Of a stretch of 64,000 bases of DNA, positions 32,693-43,905 are shown piece after piece. Location of the stretch: assembly GCA_963785425.1 (NCBI GenBank), contig CAWAVG010000002.1:744001-808000 (forward strand), written 5' to 3'. The notes beneath the pieces are model-generated. The model ran no database searches. It was not told the DNA's origin and saw only the letters and a program-made list of their open reading frames with translations. Both the position numbers and the translations under genes were made by a program. How positions within the stretch are numbered: the first letter of the stretch is position 1; every line of letters starts with the position of its first letter. This stretch comes from RYN-133 sp963785425. Lineage in GTDB: Bacteria; Actinomycetota; Actinomycetes; Mycobacteriales; Jatrophihabitantaceae.

Positions 32693-33929
32693 ACAGCGTC
32701 GACTTGCGCGGCATGCGTGCCCCCGCGGCGGCGACGGCGGCGACCGCCGCGACCGGCGTCGGCCGCAGCAGCACGGCCGTCGCGTTACGGGCTGCAGCCG
32801 CGCGCACTGCGTCGTCGACCGAATGGGCGTAGTCGACCGTGTCCACTGTGTCATCAAGACCCCAGACCTGCTCGACCAGGCCGCGGTGCAGCACTGTGAC
32901 ATCGAGGTCGGTGAGGGTCGCAGTCTCGCCCTCGTGCGCGCTCGCCTCGCGCGCGCGGCGTCCCGTGTCGGCGACGAGCACGGTGCGTGTCCCGTCGGTG
33001 AGCACCGCCGCGAACCCGGCAGCGCTGTCGCGCGCTTCCAGATCGGACAGCGCCTGCTCCGGCGACGACACCTCGACAATGTTCATGTCCCACCCGTCGA
33101 GCTTGGCAAGCGCGTCGGCGAGCTCGATCGAGACGACCCGATGAATCGCATGTACCTGCGGGCCGTAGCTGCTCGAGTCGACGAGCAGCGTGAGGCCGAA
33201 GTCCCACGCGCCGGCGCCGCGCGACTCGTGCAACTGTTGCTGCAGCTGGCGGTAGGTCGCATACCGATGGTGTCCGTCGGCGATGAGCGCACGGCGGGTG
33301 TCGAGGTCCTCGGCAACCCTGTGCAGCGTCTGCGGGTCGTCGAGGCGCCACAGCGTGTGGGTGATCCCGTCGGGCGTGGTCGCGCGGGCGATCGGGTCAA
33401 CCCGATCCACCGACGCGACCGCAGCCGATGCGGGACCGCCGCCGTCGTAGACGAGGTAGATCGCCTCGACGTTCGTCTCGGTCGCACCCATCAAGGCCAA
33501 CCGGTCTGCGACCGGACCGGCCATCGTGTTCTCGTGCGGCAGGATGACACCGTCAGCCGGATCGCGCAGTTCGATCGCTCCGAGCAGACCGCGTGTCGCC
33601 GAGCCGGTCGCATCTCGCATCTCGTAGACGTACACGGCGGGGTCGTCGTCGACGCGCATGTGACCCGACTCCACCCACGACTGCAGGCGATCCGCGGCGG
33701 CTCGATAGCGGTCCGTGCCTTCCGGTGCCCCCTCCGGCGCCTCCGGCAGGATCACCGCGACGGCATTATCGGCGTCCGCGGCGAGCAGGGCTGCCCGCTC
33801 GTCGGCGTCGATCACGTCGTACGGCGGGCAGAGCAGGCGTGCGAGCGCATCGCCGTCGGCTGCGGGACGCAGCGCACGCACTGGCTCGAGCCGCAGGCCC
33901 CGGCGCGGCGCGGCAGAAGAAGCAGTCAC
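32616..33929 (-). CDS. DUF1015 family protein
   Basis: The 437-residue protein starts at GTG 33929. Family landmarks are LEPVRALRP near the start, LLCPPYDVIDADERAALL, AVYVYEMRD, GAIELRDPADGVILPHENTM, ALIADGHHRYATYRQL and GGPASAAVASVDRVDPIARA. DUF1015 proteins are widespread and of unknown function, sometimes called SerC-associated or kinase-like without firm proof. The gene is intact. It diverges from the HAD gene, whose start is 46 bases away, so a shared promoter region lies at 33930-33975. Confidence 0.85.
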   Translation of the reverse strand: MTASSAAPRRGLRLEPVRALRPAADGDALARLLCPPYDVIDADERAALLAADADNAVAVILPEAPEGAPEGTDRYRAAADRLQSWVESGHMRVDDDPAVYVYEMRDATGSATRGLLGAIELRDPADGVILPHENTMAGPVADRLALMGATETNVEAIYLVYDGGGPASAAVASVDRVDPIARATTPDGITHTLWRLDDPQTLHRVAEDLDTRRALIADGHHRYATYRQLQQQLHESRGAGAWDFGLTLLVDSSSYGPQVHAIHRVVSIELADALAKLDGWDMNIVEVSSPEQALSDLEARDSAAGFAAVLTDGTRTVLVADTGRRAREASAHEGETATLTDLDVTVLHRGLVEQVWGLDDTVDTVDYAHSVDDAVRAAAARNATAVLLRPTPVAAVAAVAAAGARMPRKSTLFTPKPASGLVMRRFADADPSAPSSP

Positions 33930-33975
33930 GATGCTCGATCGTATCCACGGACAGCGCAATGGCAGGATCGGGCAC

Positions 33976-35067
33976 ATGCGCGCGTCTCTGACGGCGAGCC
34001 GGCAGACGCTCGCGACGAGCTACGACGTTGCCCTGCTCGATCTCGACGGGGTCGTCTACGTCGGGCGCGACGCTGTCCCGGGAGCGCCACAGGCCTTGGC
34101 CGAGGCGCGCCAGGCGGGCATGCGGCTGGCGTTCGTGACGAACAATGCTGCCCGCACCCCGGCCAGCGTCGCCGAGCACCTCACGGCGCTGGGGATTCCC
34201 GCCGACGCCGACGAGGTGATCACCTCCTCGCACGCCGCCGCGCACTACCTGGCCGAGCGGCTGCCGTCCGGAGCGCCGGTGCTCGTGGTGGGCACGACCG
34301 GGTTGATCGAGGCATTGCGCGAGCGCGGATTGTCGCCCGTCTTCTCTGCCGACGACGGTCCGCAGGCTGTCGTGCAGGGCTACTCGCCGGAGCTCGACTG
34401 GAAGCAACTCGCCGAAGGAGCGGTGGCGATCCGGGCCGGTGCCCAGTGGGTGGCGACCAATCTCGATCCGACGGTGCCGTCGCCGCGAGGGCCGCTTCCC
34501 GGCAACGGTTCGCTGGTTGCTGCGCTGCGGCACGCAACGGGCGTCACGCCGACCTCGACCGGCAAGCCGGACCCGACGATGCACCGCGAATCGGTGCAGC
34601 GCTCGGCGGCACAGCACCCGATCGTGGTCGGCGATCGCCTCGACACCGACATCGAGGGTGCTGCCGCGGCTGGGTGCCCGAGCCTGCTGGTGCTCAGCGG
34701 CGTGACGAGCGCGGACGACCTGCTCGCCGCCGGGCCGCTGCACCGCCCGGACTATCTCGCGGCCACCGTGGCCGGCCTGGTGGTCGCGCACCCCCCGGTG
34801 GAGGTGTCCGGCCCCGTCGCCCGGTGCGGTGCGTGGACCGCACGCGCGGACGGGACGACGCTCACGCTCAAAGGCGAGCAGGCCGACGACGATGCCGGTG
34901 GGGATGGCGGCCCCGATCTGCGGTCGGGGCCGGACGAGCTGGATCCGCTGCGCGCCCTGTGCGGTGCGGCATGGACGGCCGCGGGGGAGACCGGCGACCG
35001 CGAATGGTCGGTGCGGGCGGCCGGCGACAGGGCTGCCGAGCAGCTCGCCGCCCTCGGGTTGGCCTGA
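33976..35067 (+). CDS. HAD-IIA (NagD-like) phosphatase with C-terminal extension
   Basis: The 363-residue protein starts at ATG 33976 (MRASLTASRQTL); ATG 33931 is possible. HAD motif I is LLDLDGVVYVGRD, motif II AFVTNNAARTP, motif III STGKPDPTMH and motif IV VVGDRLDTDIEGAAAAG. A C2-type cap lies between II and III. The extension after about residue 265 is typical of actinobacterial members, one of which (mycobacterial Rv1692) is a glycerol-3-phosphate phosphatase. The substrate here is inferred from that family and gene position. The frame is intact. Confidence 0.85.
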   Translation: MRASLTASRQTLATSYDVALLDLDGVVYVGRDAVPGAPQALAEARQAGMRLAFVTNNAARTPASVAEHLTALGIPADADEVITSSHAAAHYLAERLPSGAPVLVVGTTGLIEALRERGLSPVFSADDGPQAVVQGYSPELDWKQLAEGAVAIRAGAQWVATNLDPTVPSPRGPLPGNGSLVAALRHATGVTPTSTGKPDPTMHRESVQRSAAQHPIVVGDRLDTDIEGAAAAGCPSLLVLSGVTSADDLLAAGPLHRPDYLAATVAGLVVAHPPVEVSGPVARCGAWTARADGTTLTLKGEQADDDAGGDGGPDLRSGPDELDPLRALCGAAWTAAGETGDREWSVRAAGDRAAEQLAALGLA

Positions 35068-35113
35068 CGCCGTCGCAGAGGCCTGGCGTCGGAAGGTGCG
35101 GCCAGCAGCAGCG

Positions 35114-35455
35114 CTAGAAGATCGAGCGGAGCTTCACGAGATCGAAGACGCTGGCGTCGATCTTGATGCGACGATTGGCCCAGGCGCTGGCGAACTTCGT
35201 TCGGCCGGCCACGAGGTCGACGAGATCGTCGCTGGACATGGTGAGGCGCACCTGCGCCTTCGGTCCGGTGTTGCCCTCGTCGATCTGGCGGATCTCGTCC
35301 AACACCCCGTCGTGCAGGTGGCCGACGAAGGTCACGTCGAGGTCAGGCAGGGTGCAGGAGAGGGTGCGGTCGAGGTCGCTGTGCTTGGAGTCGGCACCGT
35401 CCATGCGGTCGGCAAGGGCGCGGAAGGCCGCATCGCACTCCTCGAGGCTGGCCAT
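35114..35455 (-). CDS. SCP2-type sterol/lipid-binding domain protein
   Basis: The 113-residue protein starts at ATG 35455 and is a stand-alone SCP2-like domain: MASLEECDAAFRALADRM, LSCTLPDLDVTFVGHLHDG, AQVRLTMSSDDLVDLVAGRTKFASAWANRRIKIDAS and LVKLRSIF. Such small proteins bind hydrophobic ligands in a tunnel, with ligand unknown. It is on the opposite strand to the HAD and tlyA genes. A longer open frame upstream is repeat shadow and was rejected. Confidence 0.82.
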   Translation of the reverse strand: MASLEECDAAFRALADRMDGADSKHSDLDRTLSCTLPDLDVTFVGHLHDGVLDEIRQIDEGNTGPKAQVRLTMSSDDLVDLVAGRTKFASAWANRRIKIDASVFDLVKLRSIF

Positions 35456-35616
35456 CGATCCTCCGTGATCGCTACGTGTGGCGGGCTGCGGGCGGGGCTG
35501 GTGGTGCGGCGGCGGCCGACACGTCTGCCTTCGAGGGACGCTACCCCAGCGCCCAGGCAGTAGCGTCGACACCTGCGAGCACCGACGACCGCGAGCCGAG
35601 GGAAAGGGGTCAGCAC

Positions 35617-35969
35617 GTGCAGCCAACTCCGCAGGACCAGCAGACCGACGGCTCCGACACCGCCGACAGCACCAGCGGCAGGACAGCACCAGCGGCACGG
35701 ACAGCACCAGCGGCACGGACAGCACCAGCGGCACGGACAGCACCAGCGGCACGGACAGCACCAGCGGCACGGACAGCACCAGCGGCACGGACAGCGGCAC
35801 TGACAGCACCGAAGGCCGTCCGTCCGGCGCAGCGGCGCCGTCGGGCGGCGCACTGGATCTGACCGTGCTCGACACGCTGGCCGAGCGGCCGCCGCACGAG
35901 CACGCAGCGGTCTACGACCAGGTGCACGCCCAGCTGCAGAACGCGCTCACCCAGATCGACGACGCCTGA
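35617..35969 (+). CDS. Small acidic protein with DSTSGT repeats, one frame break
   Basis: GTG 35617 follows GGGAAAGGGGT. After VQPTPQDQQTDGSDTADSTSG the frame slips, because the first 18-base repeat unit is one C short (35668-35684); restoring it gives a 117-residue protein with seven DSTSGT units, then the conserved part LDLTVLDTLAERPPHEHAAVYDQVHAQLQNALTQIDDA. Short proteins with that C-terminal helix pattern (LADRP..EHV..) lie before tlyA in other Actinobacteria. Its function is unknown. The repeat expansion is specific to this genome as far as I can tell. Confidence 0.65.
35668..35792 (+). repeat. 18-base tandem repeat, six full copies and one shortened
   Basis: The unit AGCACCAGCGGCACGGAC repeats without mismatch at 35685, 35703, 35721, 35739, 35757 and 35775; the first copy at 35668 lacks one C. 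It lies in frame in the small acidic protein gene. Confidence 0.92.
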
Positions 35970-36004
35970 GCGCGCCGGCTGCGACCAGGTCCGCGTCAAC
36001 CGCC

Positions 36005-36847
36005 ATGCCCTCCCGAGTCCAGCGCCTGGATGCCGAGCTCACCCGCCGCGGTCTGGCCCGCTCGCGCGAGCACGCGGTGGCATTGATCGCCGCCGGTCGC
36101 GTCGAGGTCCGCGGGGTGGTCGCGCACAAACCGGCCACCGGGGTGGCGACCGACGTGCCACTGCGCGTGCTCGAGGACGACGACGATCCCGACTACGCAT
36201 CGCGGGGCGGGTTCAAACTGGCCGGCGCGCTTGCCGCCTTCGACGAGATCCGGGTCGCCGGGCGGCGCTGCCTCGACGCGGGCGCGTCGACGGGCGGTTT
36301 CACCGACGTGCTGTTGCGGGGCGGGGCCCGCGAGGTCGTCGCGGTCGACGTGGGCTACGGCCAGCTCGCGTGGAAGCTGCGCTCGGACGAGCGGGTCGTG
36401 GTGCACGACCGGACCAACGTGCGCACCCTGCGTCCCGCTGACATCGGTGGCATCGCCGAGCTGACGGTGGCCGACCTGTCCTTCATCTCGCTGCGGCTCG
36501 TGCTCGGGGCGCTGACCGAGTGCACCGACGCCGATGGCGACCTGCTGCCGATGGTGAAGCCACAGTTCGAGGTCGGTCGTGAGCGGCTCGGCCGCGGCGG
36601 GGTCGTCCACGACGTGGCGCTGCGCGCCGATGCCGTGCTCTCGGTCGCCGATGCGGCGCGATCGCTCGGTTGGCATCCCGCCGGCGTCTGTCCGAGCCCA
36701 CTGCCCGGGCCGTCGGGCAACGTGGAATTCTTCCTCTGGCTGCGCCGCGAGCCGCGTGTCGTGTGCAGTGAGCAGCAGATCCGGGCGATCGTTGAGGGCA
36801 CGCCAGGATCGGGATCAGAATCGGGATCGGCGAAGGTGACGCAATGA
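36005..36847 (+). CDS. tlyA: TlyA family 16S/23S rRNA 2'-O-methyltransferase
   Basis: TlyA methylates ribose in 16S and 23S rRNA and determines capreomycin sensitivity in mycobacteria. The 280-residue protein has an S4 domain (RLDAELTRRGLARSREHAVALIAAGRVEVRG), then a FtsJ-type Rossmann domain with CLDAGASTGGFTDVLLRGGA (SAM motif), DVGYGQLAWKLRSD, NVRTLRP and VADLSFISLR, and LPMVKPQFEVG with the catalytic Lys. A short GSGSESGSAK tail comes from GGATCG-type repeats. nadK overlaps the stop (ATGA). Confidence 0.94.
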   Translation: MPSRVQRLDAELTRRGLARSREHAVALIAAGRVEVRGVVAHKPATGVATDVPLRVLEDDDDPDYASRGGFKLAGALAAFDEIRVAGRRCLDAGASTGGFTDVLLRGGAREVVAVDVGYGQLAWKLRSDERVVVHDRTNVRTLRPADIGGIAELTVADLSFISLRLVLGALTECTDADGDLLPMVKPQFEVGRERLGRGGVVHDVALRADAVLSVADAARSLGWHPAGVCPSPLPGPSGNVEFFLWLRREPRVVCSEQQIRAIVEGTPGSGSESGSAKVTQ

Positions 36848-37764
36848 GCGAGTCGGGCCGTTCTGTGTTGATCGTGGCGCACACGGCGCGCCGCCAGATC
36901 TGCGAAGAGGCCACCCGTGCCTGCAAGCAGCTGGTGGCGGCCGGCCTCGTCGTGCGCATGCTTGCCGACGAAGCCGATCACGTCGATGTCCCGGGCGTGG
37001 TCGCCGTGTCGGACGCCGATGGCGCCACCGGCGCCGAGGTGACGCTCACCCTCGGCGGCGACGGCACATTCCTGCGCGCGGCGGAATTCGCCAGACCAGC
37101 CGGCGTCCCGCTCCTGGGCGTGAACCTCGGGCACGTCGGTTTCCTCGCCGAGGCCGAGCCGAACGCTCTCGATGCGACGATCGAGGCGATCGTGCGCGGC
37201 GAATACGAGGTCGAGGAACGCGTCACGGTCGAGGCGACCGTGCTCGTAGACGGCGTCGTGCAGGCGCGGGCGTGGGCGCTGAACGAGGTGTCGATCGAAC
37301 GCACCAACCGCGAGCGGATGCTGGAGATCGCCGTCGCGGTCGACACCCGCCCGCTGCTGCGCTTCGGCTGCGACGGAATCCTGTGCGCGACGCCGACCGG
37401 GTCGACGGCGTACGCGTTCTCGGCCGGCGGCCCGATCGTGTGGCCCAACGTCGACGCGCTGCTGCTGGTGCCGAATGCCGCCCATGCACTGTTCGCCCGG
37501 CCCGTCGTCGTCGCGCCGACCTCGACCGTCGACATCGACCTCGTCAGTGTCGGCCACCCGGGTGTGATGAGCTGCGACGGCCGGCGCTCGGTGCCCGTCC
37601 CGGCCGCCGCACGCGTGCAGATCACGAAGGGCGCGCAGCCGGTGCGCATCGCCCGCTTCGCCGGATGGAGTTTCGCCGACCGACTCGTCACCAAGTTCCA
37701 ACTCCCCGTGCGCAGCCTGCGCGAGGCGTCGCCATCGGCAGCCACCGACTCGCCGGAGATCTAG
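36844..37764 (+). CDS. nadK: NAD kinase
   Basis: NadK makes NADP from NAD. The 306-residue protein has the catalytic LTLGGDGTFLRAAEFA, GVNLGHVGFLAEAEP, ALNEVSIER and the glycine-rich DGILCATPTGSTAYAFSAGGPI. ATG 36844 overlaps tlyA and recN follows after five bases, giving the tlyA-nadK-recN order known from other Actinobacteria. The frame is intact. Confidence 0.95.
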   Translation: MSESGRSVLIVAHTARRQICEEATRACKQLVAAGLVVRMLADEADHVDVPGVVAVSDADGATGAEVTLTLGGDGTFLRAAEFARPAGVPLLGVNLGHVGFLAEAEPNALDATIEAIVRGEYEVEERVTVEATVLVDGVVQARAWALNEVSIERTNRERMLEIAVAVDTRPLLRFGCDGILCATPTGSTAYAFSAGGPIVWPNVDALLLVPNAAHALFARPVVVAPTSTVDIDLVSVGHPGVMSCDGRRSVPVPAAARVQITKGAQPVRIARFAGWSFADRLVTKFQLPVRSLREASPSAATDSPEI

Positions 37765-37769
37765 CAACG

Positions 37770-39681
37770 ATGATCGAGGAACTGCGCATCCGCGGCCTCG
37801 GCGTCATCGACGACGCCACGCTGCCGCTCGGTCCCGGGCTGACCGTGGTCACCGGCGAGACCGGCGCCGGCAAGACCATGGTCGTGTCGGGGCTGCTCCT
37901 GCTCTTCGGCGGACGGGCCGACGCGGCACGGGTGCGCACGGGCGCGGACCAGGCGACGGTCGACGGCCGGCTCGAGATCGACGGGTCGTCGGCCGCTGCC
38001 GAGCGGGTCCGCGACGCCGGTGGCGACCTCGACGACGACACCGGCGACGACACCGGCGCACGACACCGGCGGCGACACCGGAGGCGACACCGCAGGCGAC
38101 ACCGCAGGCGACATCGGCGGCGCCGCAGCCGGGCTGGTACTGCGTCGCACGGTCAGTGCGGCCGGCCGGTCACGCGCGTACGTCGGCGGTGCGCCCACGC
38201 CGATCGCGGTACTGGGAGAACTCGCCGAGCACCTGCTCACCGTGCACGGGCAGTCCGACCAGCTCCGCCTGGCCCGACCGGCCGAGCAACGCGCGGCCCT
38301 CGACCGGTACGCGGGCATCGATCTCGCCGAGTACGCCGCCACCTACCGCACCTGGCGCGCGGCCGGCGCCGAACTGGACGAGCGGCGCGCCCGGATCGGC
38401 GAGCTGCGCCGCGAGGCCGACCTGCTCGCGCACGGGCTCGCCGAGATCGAGGCCGCAGCGCCGCTGCCCGGTGAGGACGTCGACCTGGCGGCGGCCGCCG
38501 GCCGGCTCGCCCACGCCGATGCGCTGCGACTGGCCGCCCACCAGGCGCACGACGCGCTGCTCGGCGCCGCCGACGACCCGATGGGCGACTCGGCCGACGT
38601 CGCGGCGCTGCTCGGCACCGCGCGCCGCGCGCTCGACCAACAGACCGGCGCCGACCCGGAACTCGACCAGCTCGCCGGCCGGCTCGACGAGCTGGCCGCG
38701 CTCACCGCCGAACTCGGCGCGGACTTCGGCGCCTACGAGGCCGGGCTCGACGCCGACCCGCAGCGGCTCGAGCAGCTCGAGGCACGCCGCTCGGTGTTGA
38801 CCGCCCTCGTGCGCAAGTACGCCGACGGACCACCGGCCGACCTCACGGCCGTGGCGACGTGGGCGGCGCGCGCCACCGAGCGCTTGGCCGAGATCGACGT
38901 GTCGGACGAAGCGCTGGCGGCGCTTGCCGCCCGGCGCGACGAGCTCGGAGTCCGGGTCGACCGGCTGGCCACCGACCTGACCGCCCGGCGCACCGCCGCG
39001 GCCGGCAGCCTCGGCGCAGCGGTCACCAACGAACTCGGCGGCCTGGCCATGCCGCACGCCACCTGCACGGTTACCGTCTCACCGCGCGGCGCGGCCGGTC
39101 CGGACGGCGCGGACGAGATCGAGATCCTGTTGCAGCCGCAGGCCGACGCGCCTGCGCTGCCGCTCGCGCGCGGCGCCTCCGGCGGCGAGCTGTCCCGGGT
39201 CATGCTCGCGATCGAGCTGTGCCTGGCCGGCACCGCGCCCGTCCCGACCATGGTCTTCGACGAGGTCGACGCCGGTGTCGGCGGCCGTGCGGCGCTGGAG
39301 GTCGGGCGCCGCCTGGCCCGCCTGGCCCACAGCACCGGACGGCCGCAGGTGATTGCGGTGACGCACCTCGCTCAGGTCGCCGCTTTCGCCGACACGCACA
39401 TCGTCGTCGACAAACGCACCGCGCAGTCCTCGCCCGGCGCGGCTGTGGTCGCCAGCGACGTGCGGGTGGTCGCCGGCGACGAGCGCCGCGCCGAACTGGC
39501 CCGCATGCTCGCCGGGACCGACTCACGCACCGCGCTCGACCATGCCGCCGAGCTGCTGGCCGGCGCCGCCTCCGACGCTGGTACCTCCGACGCTGGTATC
39601 TCCGATGCCGATCTCCGACGCTGGATCTCCGACGCCGCCCCCGGCGCACGGTCGAGAAAGCCGGTGAAAAGCCGCCGATGA
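37770..39681 (+). CDS. recN: DNA repair protein RecN, one frame break in an added repeat
   Basis: RecN is an SMC-like ATPase in double-strand break repair. The N-terminus has MIEELRIRGLGVIDDATLPL and Walker A VTGETGAGKTMV; the C-terminus has the signature ALPLARGASGGELSRVMLA, Walker B TMVFDEVDAGVGG and VIAVTHLAQVA, with a coiled-coil arm between. At about residues 90-118, where family members have a short loop before LVLRRTVSAAGRSRAYV, a run of DDTG/GDTGG/GDTAG repeats is inserted (38031-38120), and the frame slips by one base near 38060 inside it. Corrected length is 636 residues, longer than usual because of this insert. Confidence 0.9.
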
Positions 39682-39731
39682 CCGCGTGGCGCGGCCGGAA
39701 GAGGGGCCGCCGGGTGGCAGCATGGGATTCC

Positions 39732-40910
39732 ATGAAGGTGACTGCCCTGCGTCGTCGATCGACCGGCCTGCCGGGGATCAGCGGCGTCGCGCGCCTCGAC
39801 CGGCGCAGCGTCCGGCTGGCCGGGCGGCTCAATCCCGGCGACATCGCGATCATCGACCACGTCGACCTCGACCGCGTCGCCGCGCAGGCGCTCATCGCTG
39901 CGCGTCCCGCCGTCATCATCAACGCCCAGCCGAGCATCTCCGGTCGCTACCCGAACCTGGGTCCCGAGGTGATCGTCGAAGCCGGCATCGCCCTGGTCGA
40001 CAACGTGGGCACCGAGATCTTCGGCGCGGTCAAGGAGGGCGCGCGCATCCGCGTCGACGGCGACCTCGTGCTCATCGGCGAGGACGTCGTCGCGCAGGGC
40101 ACCGCACAGACGCCCGAGACCGTCGCCGCGCTGATGACCGAGGCCAAGCGCGGTCTGGCCACCCAGCTCGAGGCGTTCGCGGCTAACACCTCGGAGTACA
40201 TGAGCCGCGAGAGCGACCTGCTGCTCGACGGGCTCGGCCTTCCGGACGTGCGCACGCGCATCGCGGGCAAGCACGTCATGGTCGTCGTGCGCGGCTTCGA
40301 CCACGACAAGGAACTCAAGGCACTCAAGCACTACATCCGCGAGTACAAACCGGTGCTCATCGGGGTCGACGGCGGCGCCGACGCGCTGCTCGACGCCGGG
40401 CTCAAGCCGCACATGATCGTGGGCGACATGGAGGCCGTGTCCGACGCTGCCCTCGCCACTGGCGCGGAGGTCGTCGTCCACGCCTACCCGGACGGGCGGG
40501 CGCCGGGCCTGGCCCGCATCCAGGATCTCGGCATTCCCGCGGTCACCGTGCCCACCAGCGGCACCAGCGAGGACGTCGCGCTGCTGCTTGCCGACGACAA
40601 CGGCGCCGAACTCATCGTCGCGGTCGGCACCCACGCGACGCTCACGGAATTCCTCGACAAGGGGCGGTCGGGGATGGCCTCGACGTTCCTGACCCGGCTG
40701 CGGGTCGGCGGCAAGCTGGTCGACGCACGCGGCGTGATGCGGCTCTACCGCAACCGCATCTCCGGAGCCGCGCTGCTGCTCCTCGTCATCGCGGCCCTGA
40801 TCGCGGTGGCGGCGGCGCTGGCCGCCTCACACGTCGGGCGCAACTACCTCACCGACATCGGACAGCAGTTCGACCACCTCTACCACTGGGTTCAGGACTT
40901 GTTCTCGTGA
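39732..40910 (+). CDS. steA: SteA-like putative cytokinetic-ring protein
   Basis: SteA, with SteB, is needed for cell separation in Corynebacterium. ATG 39732 (MKVTALRRRSTGLPGISGVARLDRR) gives 392 residues; ATG 39678, overlapping the recN stop, is an alternative. The soluble part has GDIAIIDHVDLDR, INAQPSISGRYPNLGPEVI and the thiamine-pyrophosphokinase-like segment PVLIGVDGGADALLDAGLKPHMIVGDMEAVSD, then one membrane helix near the end (about residues 345-367). steB overlaps its stop. The frame is intact. Confidence 0.88.
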   Translation: MKVTALRRRSTGLPGISGVARLDRRSVRLAGRLNPGDIAIIDHVDLDRVAAQALIAARPAVIINAQPSISGRYPNLGPEVIVEAGIALVDNVGTEIFGAVKEGARIRVDGDLVLIGEDVVAQGTAQTPETVAALMTEAKRGLATQLEAFAANTSEYMSRESDLLLDGLGLPDVRTRIAGKHVMVVVRGFDHDKELKALKHYIREYKPVLIGVDGGADALLDAGLKPHMIVGDMEAVSDAALATGAEVVVHAYPDGRAPGLARIQDLGIPAVTVPTSGTSEDVALLLADDNGAELIVAVGTHATLTEFLDKGRSGMASTFLTRLRVGGKLVDARGVMRLYRNRISGAALLLLVIAALIAVAAALAASHVGRNYLTDIGQQFDHLYHWVQDLFS

Positions 40911-41821
40911 TCAGTTTCCGTTACCACGTCGTCTCACTCGTCGCCGTCATCCTGGCGCTCGCCGTCGGGATCGTCGTCGGCACCACCGCCCTCAACGGCC
41001 CGATCACCAGCGATCTGCGCCACCAGGTCGACGGTCTGAAGAAGGACCGCGCCGACCTCGCGACCCAGGTAAAGACGCTGCAGGGGCAGGTCGACACCGC
41101 AGCCCAGTTCGCGACCACGTTCGGCACCCAGCTGGTCGCCGACTCGCTCAAGGACCAGTCGGTGCTCGTCGTCGCGTTGCCGGGAACGACGTCCGGCATG
41201 CTCGACGGCATCGGCAACATTCTCACCGCCGCCGGCGCCAAGATCACCGGCAAGCTCGAGCTGTCGAACGGGTTCATCGATCCGGGCGAGGCGGATCCCG
41301 TGCTCGGCCTCGCGACCGGCTCGTCCCGGCCGATGGACATCACCCTGCCGCCCACCAGCGACGCGCGGGTGCTCCAGGCCGCGCTGCTCGCGATCGTGCT
41401 GACCGGAAACGGGCAGGCCAGCGACATCAAGACCGTGCTGTCCGGGTTCTCGGGCCTGCACATGATCAGCTCCGACCCGTCCGGCATCGAGCCCGCGAAG
41501 AACGTGGTGGTGCTCGGCACCGGGGCGCACCCGCACGACGACTACGCGGGCGGCGCGGAGCTCGACCTCGTCTCGCAGCTGTCCGCCCGCGGCGGCAAGG
41601 TCGTGGTGGCCGGTGACACCGGTTCGGCGCAGAACAACGGCGTGATCGCCGGCGTGCGCAACGGCCCGTCCAAGTCGACCGTGTCGACCGTCGACGACGC
41701 CGACACCGCGTTCGGGCAGGTCTCCACCGCGCTGGCCATGGCCGGTGCGATCAACTCCCAGGTCGGGCACTACGGTACGGCTGCGGGAGCTCAGGCCCTG
41801 TTCCCGACGACCAGCAAGTAG
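40907..41821 (+). CDS. steB: SteB / MctB-type outer-membrane-associated protein (copper transporter family)
   Basis: The 304-residue protein starts at GTG 40907 overlapping steA. It opens with ISFRYHVVSLVAVILALAVGIVVGTTAL, a single membrane helix, followed by a coiled coil (LRHQVDGLKKDRADLATQVKTLQGQ) and a globular domain. The homologue is called SteB in Corynebacterium and MctB (copper export) in M. tuberculosis. No cysteine or methionine-rich metal site is visible here, so the cell-separation role with SteA is the better reading. The frame is intact. Confidence 0.85.
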   Translation: MISFRYHVVSLVAVILALAVGIVVGTTALNGPITSDLRHQVDGLKKDRADLATQVKTLQGQVDTAAQFATTFGTQLVADSLKDQSVLVVALPGTTSGMLDGIGNILTAAGAKITGKLELSNGFIDPGEADPVLGLATGSSRPMDITLPPTSDARVLQAALLAIVLTGNGQASDIKTVLSGFSGLHMISSDPSGIEPAKNVVVLGTGAHPHDDYAGGAELDLVSQLSARGGKVVVAGDTGSAQNNGVIAGVRNGPSKSTVSTVDDADTAFGQVSTALAMAGAINSQVGHYGTAAGAQALFPTTSK

Positions 41822-41858
41822 CGCCCGGACGACCGAGCCACAGACCACGGGGAGCCGC

Positions 41859-42131
41859 GTGCAGTTGCCAGCCGTGCCGTACCTCGCCGAACTGGCGGGG
41901 TACATCCGGCACCGCCTGGCCGCCGTCGACACGCGGTGGGGGCGCGGTGACACCGGTCCCGAACCGACCGAGGGCCCCGCGGACGTGGTGGTGATCGCCG
42001 CGACCGCCCCGTTCGCGGCCTCGTCGTTCGCCCGGGCCCGGCTGCTGCGGCAACTGCACGCGTGCGGCCTGCTCACCGAGGGCGAGAGCGCGCAGGCCGA
42101 GCGGCTGCTCGGCGTGGCGGGATCGCGCTGA
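41859..42131 (+). CDS. Hypothetical 90-residue protein between steB and pyrG
   Basis: GTG 41859 follows GGGGAGCC. The protein has PAVPYLAELAGYIRHRLAAVDTRWG, then an acidic linker and ADVVVIAATAPFAASSFARARLLRQLHACGLLTEGESAQAERLLGVAG. It has no membrane segment or recognised motif. Codon use is normal, and the position within a tight operon supports a real gene. Function is unknown. Confidence 0.6.
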   Translation: MQLPAVPYLAELAGYIRHRLAAVDTRWGRGDTGPEPTEGPADVVVIAATAPFAASSFARARLLRQLHACGLLTEGESAQAERLLGVAGSR

Positions 42132-42168
42132 CGACGCGGTGGTCGCCGAGCTGTTAAGGTGGACTTCC

Positions 42169-43905
<1,737 letters not shown>

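Noticed and set aside
35668..35792. Second CRISPR-like or minisatellite array
   Set aside because: Eighteen-base units without spacers that read DSTSGT in a small coding gene.
40907..41821. Dedicated copper transporter, as the MctB family name suggests
   Set aside because: It has one membrane helix and no visible Cys/Met/His copper site, and is coupled to steA, so I kept the cell-separation reading.
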